Below, in pieces: positions 26,001-35,705 of a stretch of 64,000 bases of DNA. Position numbers and translations under genes: made by a program. The notes below the pieces were generated by a model, which worked only from the letters and a program-made list of their open reading frames with translations, made no database searches and was not told where the DNA came from. This stretch comes from Paracyclopina nana (Eukaryota; Arthropoda; Copepoda; Cyclopoida; Cyclopettidae). The first letter of the stretch is position 1; each line of letters begins with the position of its first letter. The stretch is taken from assembly GCA_019096065.1 (NCBI GenBank), contig JAGUCH010000004.1, positions 9,300,001 to 9,364,000 of the forward strand, in the 5' to 3' direction.

Positions 26001-29000
26001 GTTAAGTTGAGTTAAGTGAGCTTTGGCAAAGCTTTGATTGCTTTGCTAAGCTGTGTTAAGTGAGCTTAAGCTAAGTCAATTTTAATGCTTATTTAAGCTG
26101 ATGTGAGTAAACAAAACTAATTAAGTTTAGTAAAGTGAGCTGAGCTAAGTTAAGTGAACGGAAAAAAAGCTAGGTAATCTGCCATTATTTAAGTAACTGT
26201 AGATGAGTTAAGTCAGCTAAACTTTGTTTCGTGAACTGATTTATGTTAATTGAACTGATTTATGTTAAGTGAACTGATTTATGTTAAGTGACCTGAGTTA
26301 AGTCTAGTGGCCTGAGTTAAGTTTAGTGACCTGAGTTAAGTTAAGTGACCTGAGTTAAGTCTAGTGACCTGAGTTAAGTTAAGTTTAGTGACCTGAAATA
26401 AGTGTAGTGACAACAATCAAGTTTAGTGACAACAGTTTTAATAAGTTAATTTAAGTTAGTTAGTTTAATTAAAGTTTAGTAATATTAGTTAAGTTATGCG
26501 ATCTGAGTTAAGTTATGTTACCTGAGTTCAGTGATCTGCGTCTAGTTAAGTGAGTTGAGTTTGGTTTATTCATATAAGATAAGTTAAGTGACCCTCCTTC
26601 GTAAGTTGAACTGATTGACCTGAGACAAGTGTTTATGTTAGGTGAGATAAGTTAAGTTAAGTAAGCGGATATTAGTAAGGTTAAGTGACCTGAGAAAAGA
26701 AAAGTCAAGTGACTTAAGATTATTTAATTTAAGTAGCCAGAGATAAGTTTTATTTGAGATAAGCTAAGCTAAGTAATGGTAGTTAAGTAAGGTTAAGTGA
26801 GCTGAGAAAAGTTAAACTTAAAGAGTCAGGTTAAGTAAAGACTAAGTCTGCTGAGCTGAGTTGAGTGAATTGGGTTAAGCTAACTGCAACTGAGTTGAGC
26901 TAAGCAAAGTAAAAAAGTTTTTTTGTTTATACATTCAGATCTCGTGGATCCGCTTGAGGGATTGGCACATTCTGACGACCGGCGTGCTGACCTACACGTC
27001 CGACTCGCGTTTCCAAGTGTTGCACAAGGAGGGCTCGTATGATTGGATCCTCCAAATCAAATACGTGCAAGAGCGGGACGCTGGAGCCTATGACTGCCAA
27101 GTAAGTACCAGTTTGGGACATCTTGGACCATTGTTGGTCATTGTGGACCATTCTGACTAATATTGATTAGTGTCATTAAAATTGACCATTGCTAGTTATT
27201 TGGGACCATTTGTACCACTTTGGTACAATCTGGACAATTTTGGTACAATTTGGACAATTTTGGTAAATTTTGGACAATTTTGGTAAATTTTGGACGATTT
27301 TAGAGCAATTTAGGCTATTTTGGTACATTTTATACCATTTTGGTACAATTTGGACTATTTTGGACCATTTTGGTACTATTTGGACCATTTGTGTTCAATT
27401 TGGACCATTTTGGTACAATTTGGACCATTTGTGTTCAATTTGGACCATTTTGGTGCAATTCAGACCATTCAAGTACAATTTAGACGATTTGGAATATTTT
27501 AGTACGCTTTTAGCTAATGGGACTATTTTTGTACAATTTGGACCATTGTGTACCATTTCAGTGCATTTTTTACCATTTTGGCACTTTTTTGACTATTTTG
27601 GTATTTGTTTGACCATTATGGTACATAAATACGATTTTGGTGCATTTTTGACCATTTTGGTACATTTTTGACCATTTTGGTACATTTTTGACCATTTTGG
27701 TACATTTTGGAATATCTTATCTTCTGTGACCGTTTTTTTCTATATGTGACACTTGGTCAGATTTGGAGCCATTTGGACCACTTTTGACCATTTTTGACCT
27801 TATTGGTACATTGCCCACAATGACAATCATTTCCCAATATCTTTATGGCATCATGATCCTAGTTTAAAAAATCAATAATTTCCTTCCAGGTCTCTACGAG
27901 CACTGGCACCATATCCAGAAAAGTCCATGTGAACGTTGTCAGACCTGAAGCATTCATTCTGGATCGCGAGGAGCTCCACATTGATCGAGGATCTCAAATC
28001 AAGCTGATCTGTGTCATCAACAAAGCTCCCACTCCCCCACAGTGAGTCTTTCCTCTTGTCTATTCTGCCATGAACATTTTTTAGCAAAAAACATTTGTCC
28101 AAAGTGGTGGGACATTTTGTGAAAAGTGGTGCGGTATTTTGTCAAAAGTTGTATGTTTTGTCAAAAATGGGACATTTTGTCAAAAGTGGTGGGGCATTTA
28201 GTAAAAAATGTTTGTTTTGTCAAAAATGGGACGTTTTGTCAAAAATGGGACGTCTTGTTAAAAATGGGACGTTTTGTCAAAAATGGGACGTTTTGTAAAA
28301 AATGGGACTTTTTGTAAAAAATGGGACGTTTTGTCATTGTCAAAAATGGGACTTTTGTCAAAAATTGGACGTTTTGTCAAAAATTGGACGTTTTGTCAAA
28401 AATTGGACGTTTTGTCAAAAATTGGACGTTTTGTCAAAAATTGGACGTTTTGTCAAAAATTGGACGTTTTGTCAAAAATGTGATATTTTGTCAAGTGGGA
28501 AATGTTGTCATAAGTGGGACTCTTTGTCATTGTCAAAAAGGGGCATTTTGACAAAAGTGGGACTTGTTGTCAAAGTGGGACATTTTGTCAAAGTGGGACA
28601 TTTTGTCAAAGTGGGACCTTTTTTCAAAAACGGGACCCTTTGTCAAAAATGTGACATTTTTTTAAAAAGAAAACAAGAAGATTGTCAGAATTAAAAGACT
28701 AATTTGAACTCGATAATTTTTCAGGTACGTATTTTGGTACCACAATGATCGCATGGTGAATTACGATACTGAGAGGGGCATTTCAGTTTTCACGTCGACA
28801 GGAATGCTGAGCGAGGACGGGCTGAGCGCTGAGAAGACCAAGTCTCAGTTCATCATTGCTGAGGCCACGCCCGCGGACTCGGGCAATTATACCTGCAAAC
28901 CCTCCAACGCTGTGCCAGCCTCCATACAAGTCTTTGTGTCAAACTCACGAGGTAAATTTCTTACTTTGAAAACAAAATATTGGAAAACATCGTCATTATT

Positions 29001-29668
29001 TTGTCATTTTTGACATTTTGTGTCATTTTTGACATTTTGTGTCATTTTTGATATTTTGTGTCATTTTTGATATTTTGTCTCATTTTTGATATTTTGTCTC
29101 ATTTTTGATATTTTGTCTCATTTTTGATATTTTGTCTCATTTTTGACATTTTGTGGCATTTTTGACATTTTGTCTCATTTTTGACATTTTGTCTCATTTT
29201 TTACATTTTTCACATTATTTGTCATTTTGACATGGACATTTATGTCTCAAGATGTGACTTATTGCCAAATTGTGAAACTTTTTTTATTTTGACAGTTTTA
29301 GTCATTTTTGACATATTTGAGATTTATTGTCATAATTGACATTATTTTCATTTTTGTCATATCTTGTCACTTTTGACAATTTTATTATTTTTGACATTTT
29401 GTAACATTTTTTGGCCCATTCATATCTGTTTTTAAAGAAGGCGGAATTTTGACTTAAAAGTCAAAAACCCGCCTTTAATGACAGCTGATTTTCAGTTTAA
29501 CCAGTCTTTGTTTCCTTTCCAGTGGACAAAACTGAGGCGCTCCACAAGCAAAGTTCCCTGCAGATCTCATCCATTTCCAACACTTCATCAGCTGACAAGT
29601 TAACCAGTCACATGTTGGCCGCCATCTTGATGACGTCAGCTGCTGCTGCTGCTCTTTGTTTACATTAA
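23019..29668 (+). CDS. Dpr-family two-Ig cell-surface protein (defective proboscis extension response-like)
   Basis: Coding exons: 23019-23082, 24428-24600, 26939-27100, 27890-28041, 28725-28951, 29523-29668. All introns are GT-AG and the frame stays open through every join, giving 307 aa. Residues 1-18 form a signal peptide (hydrophobic GLLLILPVVLSS). A Ser-rich linker (about 29-37) follows. Ig domain 1 has C70, W82 (ISWIR) and C132 in DAGAYDC. Ig domain 2 has C174, W188 and C241 in DSGNYTC. NVT (57-59) and NYT (238-240) could be N-glycosylated. Residues 288-307 are hydrophobic with no cytoplasmic tail, which suggests a GPI anchor. The block RDWHILTTGVLTYTSDSRF is the hallmark of Dpr/ZIG-8 proteins. 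In flies these pair with DIP proteins to specify synaptic partners. Which of the Dpr paralogues this is cannot be told. The exons are GC-richer than the introns, which are mostly minisatellites. The upstream non-coding exon is not identified. Confidence 0.9.
23083..24427 (+). repeat. dpr intron 1: CAAACCTTG array
   Basis: 23200-23460 holds loose TTTTTGGCATTTTT words. 23690-24340 has some 35 copies of CAAACCTTG/AAACCTTGAC separated by 8-20 bases, and the last few (24268-24340) appear in reverse complement (CAAGGTTTGAC). The array therefore flips orientation near its 3' end. Confidence 0.7.
24690..25200 (+). repeat. dpr intron 2, first part: TTTTCCGGTTTTC array
   Basis: A pyrimidine-rich irregular array of CCGGTTTT and CCAGTTTT words, continuing after the MITE from 25429 to about 25500. 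So the MITE landed inside the array. Confidence 0.75.
25204..25425. mobile_element. 222-bp Harbinger-like MITE, copy 1
   Basis: Ends are GGGCCTGTTCACC and GGTGAACAGGGCC, flanked by the 3-bp duplication TCA (25201-25203 and 25426-25428). A second copy of exactly the same length lies inverted at 54055-54276 and a third is cut by the window end at 63880. Three-base T-N-A duplications fit the PIF/Harbinger superfamily. No coding capacity. It sits in an intron of the dpr gene. Confidence 0.8.
25975..26900 (+). repeat. dpr intron 2, second part: AGTTAAGTGACCTG array
   Basis: A degenerate array of GTTAAGTGACCTGA and AGCTAAGTT words filling the last 900 bases before exon 3. No gene within it. Confidence 0.75.
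27110..27800 (+). repeat. dpr intron 3: TTTGGACCATTTTGGTACAA array
   Basis: About 30 copies of 10-bp half-units TTTGGACCAT and TTTGGTACAA. Shares the GGACC word with the arrays at 14461 and 33580. Confidence 0.8.
28095..28670 (+). repeat. dpr intron 4: TTTTGTCAAAAATGGGACG array
   Basis: About 28 copies of an 18-19 bp unit, best preserved at 28200-28480. Confidence 0.85.
28985..29420 (+). repeat. dpr intron 5: TTTTGTCTCATTTTTGATA array
   Basis: About 16 copies of a 19-bp unit (TTGACATTTTGTGTCATTT variants) at 28990-29230, looser beyond. Confidence 0.8.
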
Positions 29669-29989
29669 ACATTTTGGCTGGAAAAAAATCTGTTGGAATT
29701 GGTGATACAAAAAAAAATACTCAGTAGTTAAAAAGTGCTACAATCTCTCAGAAAAAAGGGGGAAAAGGAAGAAAGCATGGACAAAAAGTGTACAAAAAGT
29801 GCTCAAGATTGAAGAAGAAAATTGAATTAAACATTCCCAATATGTTATATTATAAAAGTAATATGATTTCATCACTTCTACAATTACTATTGAAAAAAGC
29901 CACATTGTTCTCTACATGTATCATAGGGCAGAAAAAACTAGTTGAAATATACAACTTACCAATTGATAACGCTGTTCCTAAGGCCTGAA

Positions 29990-30555
29990 AATTATGTTCG
30001 ATATTTTGGCACAATATCTTTGTGAAAAACAAGTTTAAATTGCTTGAAAGTGCGACAAAATTATATCTTCCTGCACATTAAGGCCAATTTGGGCCAAAAA
30101 ATGTGAAAACATCTTTTAAAATGTGCTGTTTCAAGCTTCATAGAAAAAATTAAATTGTATTAATTCTAATTACAATTATTCGAAAATGTTATTTAAAAAG
30201 TTGAAAACATTTTGCCAAAAATGTGCCAAACGTATTTGCCTATTTTCAACCATCGTAAAACTTTGTTATTCTTTTGATGATGGTTGCTAGTTTTGTAAGT
30301 TGGTAAAAAAAGTTCCCAAAATTATATTGATATTATCAAAAAAGATGTTTAAGTTGCTAGAAAGCGTATTCTATTTCAATTGGGTCTTGATTTAAATTTT
30401 TCAACGAAGCTTGAAACAGCAAATTTTTGAAAATGTTTTCTCATTTGTGTGCCCAAATTGACCTTTAAGTGCAGCAAGCAATAATTTTGGCGTACTTTCA
30501 AGCAACTTTACCTTGTTTTTTGCAAAGATATTGTGCCAAAATATTGCATCTGAAC
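29990..30555. mobile_element. Inverted-repeat element, about 0.57 kb
   Basis: Arms 29995-30135 and 30405-30550 are reverse complements of each other at roughly three-quarters identity. Shared blocks include ATTTTGGCACAATATCTTTG, TTGCTTGAAAGT and GCTGTTTCAAGCTTC. They enclose about 270 bp. No flanking duplication was found, so it may be an old MITE or foldback. It lies 0.3 kb beyond the dpr stop codon. Confidence 0.6.
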
Positions 30556-31180
30556 GAAGCCGCAATTAGTTGGTGGATAATAAATGTAGCAAGAAATTCG
30601 CATGACAAAAGAAACAGAGAAGACATGAAAGTGCAAAAACAATGCAAATTCTGCGAAAACCAGCAAAGCGTTGGAAAGCAAGACACAATTTGCAAAATGC
30701 TGCAAAAAATCATACTGCAAATCTATTTTTATTTTTGTTAACATATCCCAATAATATCTGGTCGATACTTTCCCAATTTGGCTAAAAATTACAATTTTTT
30801 TTATTTTTTAATGTTTTTTTCTTAAAAAATTGTCTTTTTGAGTTGGCAGCTGAGAAGGGCCTTACGTAATTTGCTTTTTTTGTTGACCAGGTGAGCTTAC
30901 TTTTTTGCCAACCATCTTTTGTGTTTTGTATTTTTTTGGCGGATTTTCCAAGCCAGAGGCTTACTTCACTACTTTTTCTTCTACACATTCCCCTGGGCAA
31001 TCCACTGAATGCGAAATTGTTGTGTCCCACGGCAGATTCACTGGAGGATTTAGCTTTTTTCTTATGTATATATGCACACACACCATGCTCAAGCCTTGTC
31101 TGAAACACAAAGAAAAGACACATCCCTAATGCAAACCTAGAAACCAACCAAAAGAAAAAAGTTAACCAGAAATTTAGGCT
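30556..31180. other. Gene-free stretch
   Basis: Both strands have open frames up to about 120 codons at 30780-31150, but no domain, splice pair or promoter supports them. Confidence 0.4.
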
Positions 31181-31199
31181 CGAGTGCGCAAGAGTTCAA

Positions 31200-31990
31200 T
31201 TATTGGATCAATTGGGCACTTCTGAGCACAGCTATTTTGATGATAGGCAGCAAGAGTACGCTGCTGAGCACAATGTGAGCAGCTGAGCACAGCTTGAGCA
31301 ACTGAGCACAGTTTAAGCAACTGAGCACAATTTGAGCAACTGAGCACAATTTGAGCAACTGAGCACAAGTACAAACTCAAAAGCACAAGTTTGTACTGCT
31401 GCGCCAAGCAAAAGTGTGCAGTTTTGAGCACAAGTATGGATTGCTGAGAGCAAATGCACTGCAGTGCCATGTAGAAGTGTACAAATCTGAGTACAAAATT
31501 GATATTTTAATATCAATAAAGAATTTACAATTGAGCATGGCAGACAATTAAGTTTGAGCCAATGAGCACAAGTTTTTAGCTGGCTTGCAAAATCTTTCAG
31601 CCACTGAGAACAAGTTTTGAGCTGCAGAGCACAAGATTCTGTTGTTAAGCATAAGTGGTAACAACTGAGCGTAAATTGAAAGCTCACACTTATTAACAGA
31701 TCCAGGTAGTACTGAGCGTAAATGTGGATCTGCTGAGCACAAGTATACCTTGCTGAGCACAACTATTCCCTGCTGAGCACAAGTATTCATTGCTGAGCAC
31801 AACTATTCCCTGCTGAGCACAACTACACCCTGCTTGGTACAATTCTTGGCACACTCATACCCTGTTGGGCACGAGTAAACCCTGCTGAGCACAATTCTGA
31901 CAAGGTGAGCACAAGTGTGCCCTTCTGACCACATATGTTCACAGCATAGTGCAAAGTGCTCTGCTAGTGAGCATAAGCAAAGTAGCAGAG
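31200..31990. repeat. Array of CTGAGCACAA units
   Basis: About 30 irregular copies of TGAGCACAA with spacers of 5-20 bases. Long - strand open frames here (up to 149 codons) are repeat artefacts rich in Cys, Gln and Leu. Confidence 0.8.
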
Positions 31991-32419
31991 TTGAGCACTT
32001 TTAACAGAAAAACTTATTAGAATTTGAGTGATTATGCAGGAAATGCAAAAGTCAAGGAAACATATTTCCAATTGCTTTCGTTCCTTTCAAAAGGTGTCAA
32101 TCATTCGCTTTCTTTCTTGAGTGGTGACAAACACCGACAACAAAAACAACACAGAATTGAATGCCTTGAGTAAAAAAATGGCGTGAGAGCCATCCATTAG
32201 ATGTACTTTTTTGCATATCTCAATGATCAGCAGTATTACAAAACAAAAAACTCTGCTTATTTAGAGACAAAAGTTGGCTACATATATGAAAGTAATGGCT
32301 ATGAATAAATCAATAATAACCAAAAAATTATTCAAAAACAAGCTCAACAAGATCTCAAAAATTAAGTCAAGAACTTTGACTTGGGTGAAGAACTTTGATT
32401 AAAGAATTGATGATTCAAA

Positions 32420-33115
32420 AATGACTTAAAATGTCTTCAAAATGAATCACAATGACCAACCAACACGTCAAGATTGAGCCTTATATGGCTCAAGCATGAC
32501 TCAAAAATGTTTCAAAAGTGCTTTAAAATGACTCAAAAATGGTTCAAAATGATGCAAAATGACTCAAAAAATGACTCAAAAATGACTCAAAAATGACTCA
32601 AAAATGACTCAAAAATGACTCAAAAATGACTCAAAAATAGACTTCAAATTGACAATAAATAGACTCTAAATTGACTTTATTGAAAAATTGGGACAAAATG
32701 ACTCAGAATTGACTCTAAATTGACTTTTTACAGACTTTTAGTTGACTCTAAATAAATAAAGAATAGACTCTTATTTGACTCAAAAATGACTCAAAAATGA
32801 CTCAAAAATGACTCAAAAATGACTCAAAAATGACTCAAAAATGACTCAAAAATGACTCAAAAATGACTCAAAAATGACTCAAAAATGACTCAAAAATGAC
32901 TCAAAAATGACTAAAAAATGACTAAAAAATGACTAAAAAATGACTCAAATATGACTCAAATATGACTCAAATATGACTCCAAAATGACTCAAATATGACT
33001 CCAAAATGACTCAATAATGACTCATTAATGACTCAAAAATGACTCAAATATGACTCAAAAAATGACTTAAACTAATTTTTAAGTAATTCAATTATGACTC
33101 AAAAATGACTCACGA
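32420..33115. repeat. Array of ATGACTCAAA units
   Basis: About 50 tandem 10-mers, nearly perfect at 32560-32635 and 32770-32930, with the central word TGACTCA. The same unit fills intron 1 of the visible NLR gene at 61650-62360. Confidence 0.9.
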
Positions 33116-33580
33116 ATCTTAAAACTTCGCTTCTAAAAAAGCCAAAAAGGGTGAAATGAGCATAGTTTGTTTTTGTCCAAGAGAGAAGTGGGAGAAAATG
33201 CGTAGGGATTTTCCGCGAAAAGGGACATGCAATAATAATATCTTGACAGCAGCTGCAGATATTAGATAGAAAAGGCAAAAAGAAAACAATTTCACGGATA
33301 TGAAGAAAGCATTAATTCACAATCGGCACGCGAATAAAGTGCTACCAGATTGGCTGAGAGGTTTGGAGCCGCGGAACCAAAAAGTAATAAGAAGTTTGCA
33401 AATTGCTGACGATTTCGCGCGCAATATTTCGGCCCAAAGTTAGTGTAATATGCCAACATATTTTTTTCCACTTCTTCCATGTCAGCACATAATGCTGCAA
33501 TATAGGCAAAAAATGCCATAAAGTGGACAGAATGAAATATTCAATATAAACTCAGCTCTGATTTTCCACTTTTGCCAGCA
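33116..33580. other. Gene-free stretch
   Basis: Less repetitive than its neighbours. A - strand frame at 33519-33292 is open for 75 codons but cannot be assigned. Confidence 0.35.
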
Positions 33581-33584
33581 AAAG

Positions 33585-34300
33585 GCACATTTTGGACCAT
33601 TTTCTTAAATTATCAGATTTTGGACCATTTCAGTTAATTTTAACCAGCTTTTAAGGATGGTCCAAATAGGTGCATTGTCTATTTTTATTAAATCGACGAT
33701 TTCATTTAGGACCATTTAGGTCCTTTTTGTCCATTGCTGTTCATTTAAGTCCAATTAGGTCTAAGTTGGTCCATTTTGGTCCATTTTGGTCCATTTTGAT
33801 CAATTTAGGCCCGTTTTGATCCATTTTGGTCGGTTTTGGTGCTTTTTGGTCCATTTTGGTCAATTTAGGCCCGTTTTGATCCATTTGGGTCCTTTTTGTC
33901 CATTTTGGTTTTTTGGGTCCATTTTGGACCATTTTGGTCCATATTGGTCCATGTTGGTCCGTTGTGGTCCATTGAGGCCCGTTTTGATCCAGTTGGGTCC
34001 TTTTTGTCCATTTTGGTCCATTTTGGTTTTTGGGTCCATTTTGGACCATTTTGGTCCATATTGGTCCATGTTGGTCCGTTGTGGTCCATTTAGGCTCGTT
34101 TTGGTCCATTTTTGGTCAGCTTTGGTCCTTTTTGGTCCATTTTTGTCCATTTTGGTTTTTTGGGTCCATGTTGGACCATTTTGGTCCATATTGGTCCATT
34201 TAGGTCCGTTTTGGACTATTTTGGTCCATTTGGGTCCACTTAGATCCATTCTGGTCCATTCAGAAAAATATTGGTCAATTTCATTCCATTTTGGTCTATT
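33585..34300. repeat. Array of TTTTGGTCCA units
   Basis: About 60 ten-base units centred on GGTCC. A higher-order duplication of about 125 bp is visible (33875-33980 against 34000-34095). Open in all frames without being coding. Confidence 0.85.
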
Positions 34301-34431
34301 TACTATGTCTAGTATTTCAATAAAACTAAAAAATAATTACAGGCACATCACATATTATGTTATTAGGCATAACACAAAGGAATATACTGTTTTCATTTTG
34401 TACTCTTTTGTCATCAGGGCGAGATTTCAGT

Positions 34432-35513
34432 GGTCGTTCTCATTTCGCTACAAAAAACCAGAGCAAAGCTAAAAAAAGCTTAGCAAACGCTTCTCAACAA
34501 TGAAAGCAAAGCAGTTGCTTCCATTGAATGTTGAGAGACATCAAGCAAAGCTAACCAGTTTTATCGCTCAACATTCAATAAAAGCAGGTGCTTTGCTTTC
34601 AGTAGTTTTTTCTCAAATTGCCGCAATAAGCAAAACAAAGCTCAGAAAAGCTAATTAAACGCTACTCAACAATGAAAGCAAAGCAGTTGCGTCAGTTGAA
34701 TGTTGAGCAACATAACTGGTTAGCCTATTGCCCGTAAGCATCTGCTTTGCTTTCAATTTTGAAAAGCCTTTGCTTAGCTTTTAATGTCAAGTAGGATTTG
34801 CTTAGCTTTTTAGAGCTTTGCTTTGCTTTTTGCAGCAATATGAAAATATTCCATAGAAAGCAGAGCAGCTGCTTATATTGAATGTTGTGCGATATAACTG
34901 GTTAGCTTTGCTTTATGTCCCTTGACATTTAAGTAAACAACTGCTTTGCTTTCATTGATAAGCAGTGTTTGCTCAGCTTTTTGCAGCAATAGGAAAATAT
35001 TCTATAGAAAGCAAAGCAACTGCTTATATTGAAAATTGATCGATATAACTGGTTAGCTTTGCTTAATGTCCCTCGACATTTAAAGCAAACAACTGCTTTG
35101 CTTTCATTGATAAGCAGTGTTTGCTCAGCTTTTTTGAGCCTTGCTTTGCTTTAAGCAGCAATATGATAACATACTACATAAAGCAAAGCAACTGCTTGTA
35201 TCAAATATTGTGCGATGTAACTGGTTAGCTTTGCTTAATGTCCCTCGACATTTAAGTAAACAACTGCTTTGCTTTCATTGATAAGCAGCGTTTGCTCAGC
35301 TTTTTTTAGCTTTGCTTTTAGCAGCAATATGATAACATACTACAGAAAGCAAAGCAACTGCTTGTATCAAATATTGTGCGATGTAACTGGTTAGCTTTGC
35401 TTAATGTCCCTCGACATTTAAAGTAAGCAACTGCTTTGCTTTCAATGTTGAGTAGCGTTTGCTCAGCTTTTTTGAGCCTTGCTTTGCTTTTTTCTGGCAC
35501 TATGAGAACGACC
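34432..35513. mobile_element. Foldback-like element with 12-bp inverted ends and palindromic repeats
   Basis: Bounded by GGTCGTTCTCAT (34432-34443) and its exact complement ATGAGAACGACC (35502-35513). The inside is six or so tandem units of about 160-170 bp, each with GCAAAGCAACTGCTT on one side and AACTGCTTTGCTTTC on the other, so every unit folds on itself. GTTAGCTTTGCTTAATGTCC recurs at about 35050, 35223 and 35388. The end word CGTTCTCAT is shared with the MITE family at 2221. No target duplication was seen. Confidence 0.65.
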
Positions 35514-35648
35514 CATGATGAGCTCACTGCGGCAAAGCAGGTGAAACAAAAATCAGGAACTGCCATCATCATCAGAGTCGTCGACATTTTTTTCTGCGTT
35601 GTTTTCATGCCCACATCCAAATGAAGGTATAATTGACGGGAAAAAGAG

Positions 35649-35687
35649 CATAAATAGAGCTAACAAGTGGCGCAAGCCTAATCAGTT
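35649..35687 (+). promoter_or_regulatory. Core promoter: TATA-like box and TCAGTT initiator
   Basis: CATAAATA at 35649-35656 and TCAGTT at 35682-35687, with the expected start A at 35684. The spacing of about 31-33 bases is right for TATA and initiator, and TCAGT is the arthropod initiator consensus. It would give a 22-base 5' UTR before the ATG at 35706. Confidence 0.6.
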
Positions 35688-35705
35688 GAACAATTGGCGC
35701 CAAAC

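Noticed and set aside
31313-31802. Cys-rich - strand frames that resemble a secreted repeat protein
   Set aside because: They follow the TGAGCACAA array, with no signal peptide and no splice sites.
33786-34472. A 228-codon + strand open frame rich in FGPFWSILVH-type repeats
   Set aside because: It arises from the TTTTGGTCCA decamer array, which also stays open on the other strand in several frames.
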